From assembly GCF_020034665.1 (NCBI RefSeq), contig NZ_JAIQDI010000001.1, positions 2,976,001-3,040,000 of the forward strand: a stretch of 64,000 nt of DNA, given 5' to 3'. The stretch is from Niabella beijingensis (GTDB taxonomy: Bacteria > Bacteroidota > Bacteroidia > Chitinophagales > Chitinophagaceae). Position numbers and translations under genes: made by a program. The notes beneath the pieces are model-generated. The model saw only the letters and a list, made by a program, of their open reading frames with translations. It searched no databases and was not told where the DNA came from. Shown here in pieces: positions 54,574-63,559 of the stretch. Every line of letters starts with the position of its first letter. Position 1 is the first letter of the stretch.

Positions 54574-57500
54574 TTAAGGGATTGTTTTCTCTTTCGATGC
54601 ATCCGAGCGGTTCAGGAATTTGAGATCCGGATCCAGCACCACCCGCGTCGGCTTTTTTGTAAAAGGTAAGGTCGTATCAATACGGTTACGGGAGGGATAC
54701 AGCATCCGTTTTTCAGTATGGCCTCCGGCCAGATATATCAGTACATCAACGGGGTCATCAAAGGGAACGGTTTGGGCATTTCCCTTTCCATCCTCCAGAA
54801 ATTTGCGGGTAACTGCGCCCAGCTGCAGTGTGTATATATGACCGGCCGGTTGTTGTGCGGTCGCTTTTTCCAGTACCAGGTCATAGGTAACCACCTGGCG
54901 GAACCATTCGTTCAGTTTCGCGGTATCGGAAGGCCCCGCAACGGTATAAAGGGCCTCCAGCAGATCCGTGGAAACGGGCACCTGTTGGGGCCAGGCATGT
55001 TTCCTGTAAAAGCTTTTCAACGCCTGATTGATGCGTGTTTCACCCAGCAACAGATAAAGCTGATACATCACCACCATCCCCTTATCATAAGAAAGATAGG
55101 GTTGGGCCGGGTTCAGCCGGAACAGGGGCGGTTCATCAGCCTGGTTGCGGCTGCTGAGGTAAAGGTCTTTGTGTACTGCTACCCGGTCGGCAAGTACAGC
55201 GGGCCCATACGCCTTTTTATAGCACATCAGCTCTGTGTACATAGCAAGTGTTTCCGTCATCAGTGAACTGCCTTCCCGTTCATCCGGTGCAATGCCGCTA
55301 TTGCCCCACCAGGCATGTGCGGTTTCATGACTTACCATTTCATGAAGGATATCCCTGGCGGGATCCTTGTCGACAATATTGCTGTATCCGAAAGCTTCGT
55401 TGATGAACAAACTGCCCGGGTAGGCCGTTCCGGCAAAACCTTTGGTAAGCGCCGAGATCTCGATAAAGCGGGCTGTCGGGAACGGGTAGGGGCCAAAGCT
55501 GGATTCGCAATAGGCGATGCTCCGGCGCGCGGTCTGCATCAGGTGGTCAATGTTTCGGTGATGTTGCGGATCGTAATACACTTCAATCGAAGTGCTGCCC
55601 TGCCGTTGCTTTTTCACGGCATAACGGGCGGATGCTACTGCAAAACGGAAGGGCACCGGTGATGGCGTTTTGTAATGGTAGTAACTGCGGTCGCCGGTTT
55701 TCCATTGCCGCTGCAGTTCGCCAATGCTGATAGCGGTCTGGTTATTCCCCACCGATACTACGGTCTCGAAGTGAACGAAACCGGCATCCGTTTTCCGGGG
55801 CGACGACAACACCGGCAGTCTGCCGGCAGTATCCAGACCGTATTTTTTACGCTCCTGTTTTTCTTCAATTTCATTGCTGCTGTTGTATCCCGGAACCGGA
55901 AAATACCGGCTGATCCGGATAAAGCTTCCGTTCCGGACGATGGTATTGAACCCGGCTGCTTTTTTGAAGGGAGACCCCCGGTATTCAAAACAGAATAGAA
56001 AGGTAATGCTGTCGTTGGGCATCAGGGGCCGAGCCAGTTTAAATATATAGTAGCCATAGGTTGAATCGGATGTTATCAGTTTCCCGTTGCCGGTCTGCAA
56101 CCTGCTCCAGCTCATTTCCTTATCGCCGTAGATATAGAGGGTATCAATAGGAAGGGCAGTCTGATTCACCATCCGGTAATGTCCTCTGACCTTATAACCC
56201 AATGCTTCCGGGTAAAGATCAATACAGGAGCTCACGGCTGTGATCACGGGCTGCGGCCGGTCTGCAATAAACGCGTACTTTTTTTCATATGATGCTTGCC
56301 AATCGGTGAGGGCGTTCCGGGAAGGCGATGAGGTGTTGATAAAAAGCGTGCTGCCTGTATAAAGAGCTGTAAAGAAAAGAACGCCGGATGCACTCCACCA
56401 AACCAATGATCTTCTGCTGGCGCCAGCAGACCGGAGGGTAAAGGCAATTGTGATCAGGAAAAGCAGCAGGGTAACCGAAGACCAGTACAGCATGTTGTAA
56501 TGAAAGGCAGAAAGACCGCTGTCAAAACCATTCATTTCACTGTAGGCGCCCTGGAAAGAATTGGCAAAACGCAGCAGCGGATGGCGGAGGCCGATCATGG
56601 TTCCGATGCTGGTATGGGTAAGCAGCATCAGCGATCCTGCAAGAACAATACCGGTATATTTATTTTTCGTAAGTGCCTGTATGCAGATGATCAGCCCGGC
56701 ATTCAGGAATAAGGGCAGTCCGATAAGATAAAAAAGGGAGGCATACAGTGCCCAGTCAACGGAGGCATTGTGCTTTATGACTTGTATAATAAGTCCTGTG
56801 CCGATACCTGCCAGCAACAGCACCACCACCACAGGGGCCAGTGCTACCCATTTTGAAAACAGCATTACAGCCGGATGAACGGCCGTAGTGCTTTCCAGGG
56901 CATTAAACCGGGTCTGGCGGCTTCGCCAGAAGACCTCATTCCCGTAGAATACCAATACCATTAATGCCATCAACGGCAGGCCGGACAATATCCCTTCTGT
57001 GAGGATAGCAGTGGTGGCCAGGTGTTCCGGCAGCCGGCTGTTCCCGTTAATATTGCTGAATGTTTCGATGCTCATAAAACCTGCCCAGCCGGCAAGAAGC
57101 AGCCAGATGGGAATGCTTTTGAGGATATTGCTCCATTCGATGGAAACCAGGCTCCGGAGGCATTGCAGATCAAAACGCCAGGTGCCGGTACGGGTAGTGA
57201 TGGGCCGGTAAGAATGTTCCGGAGCAGCAGGTGACCGGCGTTGCTTTTTGATCCCGCCTGATAGTTGGGGTTGCAGGGCAAATCGTTTATAGGCAAAAAA
57301 AAGCAGCAGGCCCGATACGGTCATGTACAGCAGCCGGTTTATAAGCAGGCTGCCGCTTAGTTGCAGCAGTTGGGTATTGCGCTGGAGCGGACTCCAGTAA
57401 CGGGTTTGCTCCAGGAAGGCAGCAATGCCGAAAGGGTCTGTTAATGCAGCAATATGCATCGCCGTGGCCGGCACCGGCGTGCTGTTGGCAATGATGGGGG

Positions 57501-58080
57501 AGTTGGCATAAAATGATACACCCCAGTAAAGAAAATAGATCAGTACGCCCGATACATATACCAGCATCCGGCTGCGGGTAAATAAGCCGATGCTTACAGC
57601 AACCGCGGTACAAAAAAGGATATTGGGAAGCAGCAGGATGAAAAAGGGATGAAGGTACCGGAGGAGATGAATGGCATCGGTTTCACCGGGATACGCTCCG
57701 GGTACCAGGTGACCGGCCACCATACCTGCGATTAACAGCAGATAACAGGCCGCGCTTACAAGAAAAATACTGCTGAATCTGCTCCATACATAGGGGGCTT
57801 TGCGGATGGGTGTGGCATAAAGAATGGCATCAAAGCGGCTGTCCTTTTCGCGGAACAGGGTTTGTGCGGCCAGTATCGTGGTAGTGAAGATGCATAACAG
57901 GGACATGATCCCAACAACATAGTTCAATACATAAGTGCCGTTCCTGAAAGTGTTGGGAAAAGGAAAGCGGGCCACGGTGCCGGTAATAAATCCCAGCAAT
58001 ATAAAGAACAGCAGCAGGAGGTAAAATGACAGCCTTTGGCTGATGAACCGCCATTCGAATTGTAATAATTGCCGGAACAT
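54574..58080 (-). CDS. ABC permease fused to M1-family zinc aminopeptidase
   Basis: The protein has 1168 residues. Residues 1-620 contain two ABC-2-type membrane halves with roughly a dozen hydrophobic helices. Residues 640-1168 form an M1 peptidase-like domain. The zinc site is HETAHAWWGN (about residues 917-921) with the third ligand Glu 18 residues later in MTETLAMYTEL. The substrate motif GAMEN is replaced by KGFAGTAYPG, so specificity may differ. Helices first then peptidase places the enzyme outside the inner membrane. The partner ATPase starts 3 bases upstream in the operon. The substrate is unknown. Confidence 0.88.
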   Translation of the reverse strand: MFRQLLQFEWRFISQRLSFYLLLLFFILLGFITGTVARFPFPNTFRNGTYVLNYVVGIMSLLCIFTTTILAAQTLFREKDSRFDAILYATPIRKAPYVWSRFSSIFLVSAACYLLLIAGMVAGHLVPGAYPGETDAIHLLRYLHPFFILLLPNILFCTAVAVSIGLFTRSRMLVYVSGVLIYFLYWGVSFYANSPIIANSTPVPATAMHIAALTDPFGIAAFLEQTRYWSPLQRNTQLLQLSGSLLINRLLYMTVSGLLLFFAYKRFALQPQLSGGIKKQRRSPAAPEHSYRPITTRTGTWRFDLQCLRSLVSIEWSNILKSIPIWLLLAGWAGFMSIETFSNINGNSRLPEHLATTAILTEGILSGLPLMALMVLVFYGNEVFWRSRQTRFNALESTTAVHPAVMLFSKWVALAPVVVVLLLAGIGTGLIIQVIKHNASVDWALYASLFYLIGLPLFLNAGLIICIQALTKNKYTGIVLAGSLMLLTHTSIGTMIGLRHPLLRFANSFQGAYSEMNGFDSGLSAFHYNMLYWSSVTLLLFLITIAFTLRSAGASRRSLVWWSASGVLFFTALYTGSTLFINTSSPSRNALTDWQASYEKKYAFIADRPQPVITAVSSCIDLYPEALGYKVRGHYRMVNQTALPIDTLYIYGDKEMSWSRLQTGNGKLITSDSTYGYYIFKLARPLMPNDSITFLFCFEYRGSPFKKAAGFNTIVRNGSFIRISRYFPVPGYNSSNEIEEKQERKKYGLDTAGRLPVLSSPRKTDAGFVHFETVVSVGNNQTAISIGELQRQWKTGDRSYYHYKTPSPVPFRFAVASARYAVKKQRQGSTSIEVYYDPQHHRNIDHLMQTARRSIAYCESSFGPYPFPTARFIEISALTKGFAGTAYPGSLFINEAFGYSNIVDKDPARDILHEMVSHETAHAWWGNSGIAPDEREGSSLMTETLAMYTELMCYKKAYGPAVLADRVAVHKDLYLSSRNQADEPPLFRLNPAQPYLSYDKGMVVMYQLYLLLGETRINQALKSFYRKHAWPQQVPVSTDLLEALYTVAGPSDTAKLNEWFRQVVTYDLVLEKATAQQPAGHIYTLQLGAVTRKFLEDGKGNAQTVPFDDPVDVLIYLAGGHTEKRMLYPSRNRIDTTLPFTKKPTRVVLDPDLKFLNRSDASKEKTIP

Positions 58081-58083
58081 AAT

Positions 58084-58956
58084 TTATACAAGAGTTAATT
58101 GGGTGAAATAAACATCTTCCAGATCGGCCTGTTTGGGCGTAAAATCACCTCCGGGATCTTTTTCGGAATAGATCGTGATATGCAGCCTGCCGGCAATAAA
58201 ATGCGATGTGATGACCCGGTGGCTCTGCTGTTCCTGCTGCAGGTCTTTTTTATCGATCCGCTTTGACCATATCTTTCCATCGAGCGCCTTTATAAAATCA
58301 TCCGGTCTTCCGGCTGCGATGAGGGTACCGTTTTGAATGATGGCCATTTTTGTGCAGAGATTGCGTACATCTTCAACCAGATGTGTGGAGAGGAGCACGA
58401 TCACCTGTTCCCCGATCTCACTAAGCAGGTTATTGAAGCGGTTGCGCTCTTCCGGGTCCAGGCCCGCAGTAGGTTCATCAACGATGATCAGCTGGGGGTT
58501 GCCCAGTAATGCCTGTGCGATGCCAAAACGCTGGCGCATACCACCAGAGAAGCTGCTTACCGCCTTGTTTTTATGCGTGTAGAGGTTGGTCTTTTGCAGC
58601 AAGGCCAGTATCTGTTCTTTTCGCTCGTGGCGGTTGGTGATCCCCTTCAGAACAGCTAAATGGTCCAGCAGCCGGAGGGCCGATAGCCGGGGATACACAC
58701 CAAAATCCTGGGGAAGATAGCCCAGTTGCTTTTTGATGAGTACAGAACCCGGCGTAGCGATGTGGTCGTTAAAAATGATGCGCCCCTCGTCCGGCCGCTG
58801 AAGCCCGGCGATGGTGCGCATCAGGGAGGACTTTCCGGCGCCGTTAGGGCCCAGCAGGCCAAACATGCCATCGGATAATTCCAGCGAAATGCTGTTAAGG
58901 GCCTTCACCCCGCCGGGATAGGTTTTACTGAGTTGTTCAATGATGAGTCGGTTCAT
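58084..58956 (-). CDS. ABC transporter ATP-binding protein partnering the permease-peptidase
   Basis: The protein has 290 residues. Walker A is GPNGAGKSS (about 36-44), the signature is SFSGGMRQR, Walker B is LIIVDEPTAGLDPEER, and the H-loop is in LLSTHLVED. A C-terminal extension of about 80 residues follows the core (from NGTLIAAGRPDDF). It ends 3 bases before the permease-M1 gene and must energise it. A 77-base gap separates it from the XRE gene upstream. Confidence 0.93.
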   Translation of the reverse strand: MNRLIIEQLSKTYPGGVKALNSISLELSDGMFGLLGPNGAGKSSLMRTIAGLQRPDEGRIIFNDHIATPGSVLIKKQLGYLPQDFGVYPRLSALRLLDHLAVLKGITNRHERKEQILALLQKTNLYTHKNKAVSSFSGGMRQRFGIAQALLGNPQLIIVDEPTAGLDPEERNRFNNLLSEIGEQVIVLLSTHLVEDVRNLCTKMAIIQNGTLIAAGRPDDFIKALDGKIWSKRIDKKDLQQEQQSHRVITSHFIAGRLHITIYSEKDPGGDFTPKQADLEDVYFTQLTLV

Positions 58957-59033
58957 CGGATGAAATGTTTAAAGACAATAGGATTCCCTGCAGCCTTACG
59001 GCCGCGATTTTAATAGTGTGAACTGTTATGGAT

Positions 59034-59246
59034 TTAGCTTTCCTCTTCTATATATTCCAGGATATCGCCGGGCTGGCATTTCAGTGCTTTACAGATCGCC
59101 TCCAGGGAATCGAAACGGATGCCTTTGGCCTTTCCTGTTTTTAGTATGGATAAATTGGCTGGTGTAACGTTTAAAATTTCGGCCAATTCCTTTGACTGCA
59201 TCTTACGTTTTGCAAGCATTACATCAAGGTTTATGATAATTGGCAT
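59034..59246 (-). CDS. XRE/Cro-type transcriptional regulator
   Basis: The protein has 70 residues, a single helix-turn-helix: LAKRKMQSKELAEILNVTPANLSILKTG, then FDSLEAICKALKCQPGDILEY. It follows the DUF2975 gene by 3 bases, the usual pairing, and probably controls that gene and itself through the A/T-rich direct repeats at 59791-59821. Whether it also controls the ABC genes is not evident. Confidence 0.9.
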   Translation of the reverse strand: MPIIINLDVMLAKRKMQSKELAEILNVTPANLSILKTGKAKGIRFDSLEAICKALKCQPGDILEYIEEES

Positions 59247-59249
59247 GGT

Positions 59250-59768
59250 TTAAAAAATTAAATCTTGTTCGTTTTGTAATTGCACTCCCCGGCTGAAAAT
59301 AACGGCCATAAAATAGGCAAAAATGCCCAGCACCCAATGCAATACTGTAAGAATGACAATCGTAGCCACTTCGTAATGATCTGCCAGGTGTCTTATCAGG
59401 AAGGGAAGCGGCGCCAGGAAATTGAGCAGGTAAAATACTTTCAGCCGTTGTACTCCCTTGGGGGTGAAGAATTTTTGTGCCCGGAATGTTTTGAAAACAT
59501 TGCCCAGCGTCCAGAAAAAGACGCCATATAAACCGATGAATGCGGTCATCTCAAAAATATAGATGAACCGGTACTCATCCCCGATCAGAAAGGGAATTGA
59601 TGTGAACGGATAATGCAGAACAAAGCGCTGCCCTCCATCCATAGGATGCACCAGCTGGTTGCTGAAAAGAAAACAGATCATTATATACAATGCACTGGCC
59701 AGGTAAGGAACTGCCAGCAGCCGGGACAGGTACAACAACACGGTGGCAACGATGCGAACGTTTTGCAT
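59250..59768 (-). CDS. DUF2975 membrane protein
   Basis: The protein has 172 residues with four hydrophobic segments (about 10-33, 65-90, 106-124, 132-158). The conserved FRAQKFFTPKGVQRLKVFYL loop lies near residues 93-112. DUF2975 is a four-helix membrane family of unknown function usually encoded next to an XRE regulator, as here. It may act as a membrane sensor that modulates that regulator. Confidence 0.85.
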   Translation of the reverse strand: MQNVRIVATVLLYLSRLLAVPYLASALYIMICFLFSNQLVHPMDGGQRFVLHYPFTSIPFLIGDEYRFIYIFEMTAFIGLYGVFFWTLGNVFKTFRAQKFFTPKGVQRLKVFYLLNFLAPLPFLIRHLADHYEVATIVILTVLHWVLGIFAYFMAVIFSRGVQLQNEQDLIF

Positions 59769-59790
59769 TTTGTTTACTTTCTGTAAAAGT

Positions 59791-59821
59791 ATAATTAATT
59801 ATCGTAAAACAATAATTAATT
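59791..59821. promoter_or_regulatory. A/T-rich direct-repeat operator candidate
   Basis: ATAATTAATT occurs at 59791-59800 and again at 59812-59821, a 21-base spacing (two helical turns). Each copy contains the palindrome AATTAATT. It is just upstream of the DUF2975/XRE genes and overlaps a -7-like TACTTTTA on the minus strand. Confidence 0.4.
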
Positions 59822-59975
59822 TCTATTTTATTTAATTTTTTTAAGCAAAGCTGCCTGACCGGCCGGGATCGGGAAGCGGGCGCCTCTTTTCATCAATTCG
59901 CCGGTAGCCGTATTCCGTTCACCGCCGGAGTACTGCTTTTTCTGTGTAGTTTTTGTATTTTAGCTTAGATTTTAA

Positions 59976-60695
59976 ATGAATATGGATACAAAGCCTGGTA
60001 AGAGCTCTTTCGGAATTCTCCGCAGTATTAAACGACTGATCTTTGAAGACGGAGATACAGGATACTCATTGCCTGAAAAAAATATACCCGCTCCGCCTGT
60101 GACAAAAGCACCGGACCCCGTAACTGTTATCACTCCAACCCCTGTTGCGCCAAAGGCGGAACCGGCAGGAGACCTGCAGGCTGAGGACCTCAAAGAGATG
60201 AAGTTGAAGGTACTGGACCTGCTTGAAAAGCTGAATGAGGACGGGCTTGATTTTTTTGAGGTCTGGAATGCCGCAGCAGAAATGGGTACTATTGATGCCG
60301 TTTCTATCAAAGCTGCATACACTTCACTTAAATATGTAGACAAATCACTCAGCAAAGATAAACTGCTGAGCAGCGGCCGGAACTATGCGGTGCGGATACA
60401 GGAGGTGATCGACCAGGATGTGGTGCAGAAAGAAAATCAGAAACAGGGGATACAAAGCGGTCTTGTACGGGAAAAACAATCCCTGCAAAAGGAGGTCACA
60501 GATCTGAATGCAAAGATCAGTGAACTGCAAAAACAGCTTGAAGAGAAAGAACAGGCCTATAAAAACCTGGATGGCAAATACGACAAGCAGCTGAAAGATA
60601 TCGAACAAAAAATTCATACCGGCAAAACGGCTGTAAAGGAAGTGGTGGGTGATATTGAAAAAGCAATTTCCATTATTGAACAAAACATAAACTAA
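59976..60695 (+). CDS. Unrecognised soluble coiled-coil protein (operon gene A)
   Basis: The protein has 239 residues and I do not recognise it. It has a basic N terminus (GILRSIKRLIFED), then a Pro-rich linker (about 38-65, PAPPVTKAPDPVTVITPTP). A helical domain (about 70-135, LKEMKLKVLDLLEKLNEDGLDF) and a long coiled coil (about 145-238, EKQSLQKEVTDLNAKISELQ and more) follow. It has no signal peptide or membrane helix. It ends 7 bases before gene B and is the first gene of a three-gene operon. It may tether to the membrane protein encoded next. Function unknown. Confidence 0.75.
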   Translation: MNMDTKPGKSSFGILRSIKRLIFEDGDTGYSLPEKNIPAPPVTKAPDPVTVITPTPVAPKAEPAGDLQAEDLKEMKLKVLDLLEKLNEDGLDFFEVWNAAAEMGTIDAVSIKAAYTSLKYVDKSLSKDKLLSSGRNYAVRIQEVIDQDVVQKENQKQGIQSGLVREKQSLQKEVTDLNAKISELQKQLEEKEQAYKNLDGKYDKQLKDIEQKIHTGKTAVKEVVGDIEKAISIIEQNIN

Positions 60696-60702
60696 AATTG
60701 AC

Positions 60703-61812
60703 ATGGCAGAAAAATCACAGGTCATAAATATTCCCGCAGAGATAAAAAGTCAGCTCCCGATTTTCCAGGTGCTGGGTGATAAGCTTCCCGCCCAGGTAAT
60801 AACACCTGAAGGAAAGAAGACCATCTCCACGATCTTTTTCTGGGCATTGGTGATCGGAGGAGCCTTTGCGTTTTTCAAATACCTGCCGGTACTGCTGGAG
60901 TATGCCCAAAAAAGCGTACTGCTGGTTATTTTCGGAATTGTGCTGGTAACATTGCTGCTGCTGGCTCCAAAGATCGTTTCCCTGCTGCACCGGCTGGGTA
61001 CCGTGCTGCTGTTTAAAGGCGAGAAAGAGATCATCCGGAAGAACCCGATAGAAACGCTGCAGTTGCTGGAACGGGATGCCAAGGATACACTTAAAAGGGT
61101 AAAAAATAAAATCGCCAATGTTGATGGCGTGCGCATCGATATGATCACCAGCGGTGAAAATGCACAAAAAACGGCGGAGGAAAAATATCAGTATGCCAAA
61201 CGGTTTACCGCGGAAGCGGCCAGCCTGGAGGAGAAAGCCAAACAGGCGGCGGGCACAGGAAACAATGAGAAATCCAATGAGCTGAACCGCGATGCCAAGG
61301 AAACCCGGACGAAAGCTTTTTTGCTGGGCAAGGAAGGCGAGGCAGATGAACAAAATGCCCGCAGCTATGCACAATATGCCAACCAGTTCAGCAAAGTGCT
61401 GGAAGTGCTGAAAGACAATGAGAGTGCGGCCCGCATTTATGTAAGCACCCTGAACAGCAGTATTTCCATTATTGCAAAAAAACTGGAGGCAACCCAGAAA
61501 ATGAAAAGTGCTACCGAAGGGCTGGCCGATGTGTTCAATATAAAAGACGGATGGGCATTCCAGGAGGCAATGAATGCCGCCACCGGCGCCATCAGCCAGA
61601 ACATTGCATCCATCCGTTCCAATCTCGACTTCCTGGATCAGAATAACAATATAACGGTTGGCGGTACGCCTTCGCAAAGCGAACTGGAAGCATTTATCAG
61701 GAAGGTGGATGAGCGCAACCTTAAAGTACTGAATGTAACTGAAATGGCTGATTCGAACTATGAATTGAAGCCGGAAGAAAAGGTCGACAAGGGATTTTCC
61801 CTGCTGGATTAA
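60703..61812 (+). CDS. Unrecognised membrane protein with long coiled coil (operon gene B)
   Basis: The protein has 369 residues. A 40-residue cytosolic lead is followed by two membrane helices (about 42-61 and 70-90) with a short loop, so both ends should be cytosolic. Residues 115-300 are almost entirely helical and charged (AKDTLKRVKNKIANVDGVR, then AEEKYQYAKRFTAEAASLEEKAKQ). The layout is reminiscent of PspA/ESCRT-III-like helices, but without a definite family match. Two spacings (7 bases from A, 26 to C) indicate one operon. Function unknown. Confidence 0.75.
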   Translation: MAEKSQVINIPAEIKSQLPIFQVLGDKLPAQVITPEGKKTISTIFFWALVIGGAFAFFKYLPVLLEYAQKSVLLVIFGIVLVTLLLLAPKIVSLLHRLGTVLLFKGEKEIIRKNPIETLQLLERDAKDTLKRVKNKIANVDGVRIDMITSGENAQKTAEEKYQYAKRFTAEAASLEEKAKQAAGTGNNEKSNELNRDAKETRTKAFLLGKEGEADEQNARSYAQYANQFSKVLEVLKDNESAARIYVSTLNSSISIIAKKLEATQKMKSATEGLADVFNIKDGWAFQEAMNAATGAISQNIASIRSNLDFLDQNNNITVGGTPSQSELEAFIRKVDERNLKVLNVTEMADSNYELKPEEKVDKGFSLLD

Positions 61813-61838
61813 TCAATCAACAAAACCACACATAAACT

Positions 61839-62855
61839 ATGGAACAAAGATCAACCTGGTCGCGTTTACGCTGGCCTGTAAAGGCGTTTATTATTGCGGT
61901 CCCTATCTTTCTGCTTGGCTACTGGGGATATAAAAGCGGCGTATTTAACAGTCATGATGATGTAAAAGCAACCACAACCGTTGAACCCGGGGGCGGCACT
62001 GAAGGCGGTAATCCTTCTGAAGGAAAAAAAGGGACTGCGGCATCCGGCAGAACGTTTAACTATGAACCGGAGAAGCCCGTAAACGGAGAATTAAAAGGTG
62101 TTGTTGAGGTAGGTGCCTCGGGATTCAATTCCTTTATCATTAATATGGACCAGGAAAAACGCTGGGAGATCGTTTCAAAAGATTTCGGACAGTCCTTTGC
62201 TTATGAAGGCATGGCCACCACTGAAGACATTCGTGCGGGTCTGAAAAAATACATTGGCGATATGTTTGATAAGGGCGTCCGCTCCAGGAATGTGCATTTT
62301 GTGATCAGCTCGGGCGCACAGAAAGAACCGAAAACAAAGATCATCGCTTCCGAACTGAAGAAAATGGGATATGTGGTGAATCTTGTAACCCCGGACCAGG
62401 AGGGAAAGCTGGCGCTGAAATCGGTACTACCCAATGCTTACCGTGACAACTCGTTTGTAGCGGACATTGGTTCCGGTAATACCAAGATCTCCTGGGCAGA
62501 TGCCGGCGATAATGTACAGGCTGTGGAAACCCCTGGTGCCAAGTATTACGAGAAAGGGCTGAAGGATGATGCAGTTTATGCTGAAGTAAAAACCGCTGCG
62601 GCAAAGATACCTACGGATAAAAGAGAGGTGTGTTTTATACTGGGCGGTGTGCCGTTTGAGCTGGCCAAAGAAATAAGGAACGGGGAAGAACGTTACACCG
62701 TTTTAAAGGCGCCGGAAGATTATAAATCGGATAAGGTAAAAACAAAAAGTGGTGTAAATATTTATAAAGCCATAAAGGATGCGACCAATTGCGACACCTT
62801 TGTTTTCGATTGGGATGCGAATTTCACCATTGGCTTTTTGTTGTCGCTGAAGTAG
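61839..62855 (+). CDS. Membrane-anchored protein with Ppx/GppA-like actin-type ATPase fold (operon gene C)
   Basis: The protein has 338 residues. The basic N terminus (RSTWSRLRWPVKAF) precedes one membrane helix (about 16-33), followed by a Gly/Glu-rich linker (40-80). The rest resembles half of the Ppx/GppA/ASKHA fold. Residues 88-100 (VVEVGASGFNSFI) correspond to the phosphate-1 loop. The block HFVISSGAQ and DQEGKLALKSVLP follow, and 207-217 (VADIGSGNTKI) matches the phosphate-2 loop DIGxGxT. The phosphate-1 Asp is replaced by Glu. Positive-inside rules place the domain outside the cytoplasm. Enzymatic activity is unknown. Confidence 0.7.
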   Translation: MEQRSTWSRLRWPVKAFIIAVPIFLLGYWGYKSGVFNSHDDVKATTTVEPGGGTEGGNPSEGKKGTAASGRTFNYEPEKPVNGELKGVVEVGASGFNSFIINMDQEKRWEIVSKDFGQSFAYEGMATTEDIRAGLKKYIGDMFDKGVRSRNVHFVISSGAQKEPKTKIIASELKKMGYVVNLVTPDQEGKLALKSVLPNAYRDNSFVADIGSGNTKISWADAGDNVQAVETPGAKYYEKGLKDDAVYAEVKTAAAKIPTDKREVCFILGGVPFELAKEIRNGEERYTVLKAPEDYKSDKVKTKSGVNIYKAIKDATNCDTFVFDWDANFTIGFLLSLK

Positions 62856-62889
62856 ATCTGCACAGCGGATCATTTGTTTCGCAATAGAG

Positions 62890-62946
62890 AAGGCTGTATC
62901 AAAAGTTTTGGAAATGTGAGATCCGCTTTTGATACAGCCTTTTTCA
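62890..62946 (+). terminator. Terminator of the three-gene operon
   Basis: A perfect 16-base inverted repeat (AAGGCTGTATCAAAAG, 62890-62905, with 62926-62941) has a 20-base loop and is followed by TTTTC. The reverse strand also has an A/T-tract, so it may act for the minus-strand gene at 62959 too. Confidence 0.8.
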
Positions 62947-62958
62947 TTAGGAGCCAGA

Positions 62959-63438
62959 TCAGAACCGGTAAGCAAGCCGGGCGGACCGGCCGCCCACATC
63001 AAAAGACATACGGTTGGTATACTTTCTCAGGCGGTTGTTGCCGATGGCCCACATAGTAATGCCTCCACCCAATGCGGTGATACCTCCGGCGATACCCAGT
63101 ACGCCCATCACGATCTTGTCATCACCAGGCGTGTCATCATAAGTGGTCCAGTATCCCTTGCCATTCTGGTGATCGCCTACTGCGATAAGGGTGATCCCGC
63201 CGGCAACACTGGCAATACCCACACTGGTTAATACGATCCCGGCCCTTCTTAGCCGTTTCCAGTCCTCAGCTGTTTTAGTGCTCCTGAAAGCGGTGGATTG
63301 TTGCTGCCCCAGCAATGTGGCGGGGGCTTCTTTTAGCAGCAGGGAAGGGTCGATGTTGTTTTTTGCCAGATCCTGTTGGGCATTACCTGTAAAGGCCATT
63401 CCGATGGCCATTGTCATTAGCAGTGGTAGTTTTCTCAT
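62959..63438 (-). CDS. Small secreted protein with two glycine-rich hydrophobic segments
   Basis: The protein has 159 residues. A signal peptide (MRKLPLLMTMAIGMAFTGNAQ) is followed by a soluble stretch. Two Gly-rich hydrophobic segments come next (about 68-88, AGIVLTSVGIASVAGGITLIAVG, and about 108-134, VMGVLGIAGGITALGGGITMWAIG). A basic C terminus ends the protein. The Gly-zipper-like spacing suggests membrane association. I do not recognise a named family, though similar proteins are widespread in Bacteroidota. Confidence 0.7.
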   Translation of the reverse strand: MRKLPLLMTMAIGMAFTGNAQQDLAKNNIDPSLLLKEAPATLLGQQQSTAFRSTKTAEDWKRLRRAGIVLTSVGIASVAGGITLIAVGDHQNGKGYWTTYDDTPGDDKIVMGVLGIAGGITALGGGITMWAIGNNRLRKYTNRMSFDVGGRSARLAYRF

Positions 63439-63515
63439 TTTCGCTTTTTTGATTAAAAGATAATGCGGCGAAAATAATTGTTTTTACAAAGGCCGGTGAA
63501 AAGATTCTGTTAAAT

Positions 63516-63542
63516 GAAAAAACCGGGCTTGCCCGGTTTTGA
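63516..63542 (-). terminator. Terminator downstream of the DUF4290 gene
   Basis: On the minus strand AAAACCGGGC pairs with GCCCGGTTTT around AA, giving about a 9-base stem, and TT follows. It lies 17 bases after the stop codon at 63560. Confidence 0.75.
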
Positions 63543-63559
63543 ATTTTTTTTACACAGTA

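Noticed and set aside
60715..61677. Long minus-strand open frame opposite operon gene B
   Set aside because: It is antisense to a well-formed gene with membrane and coiled-coil pattern, and has no start context or family.
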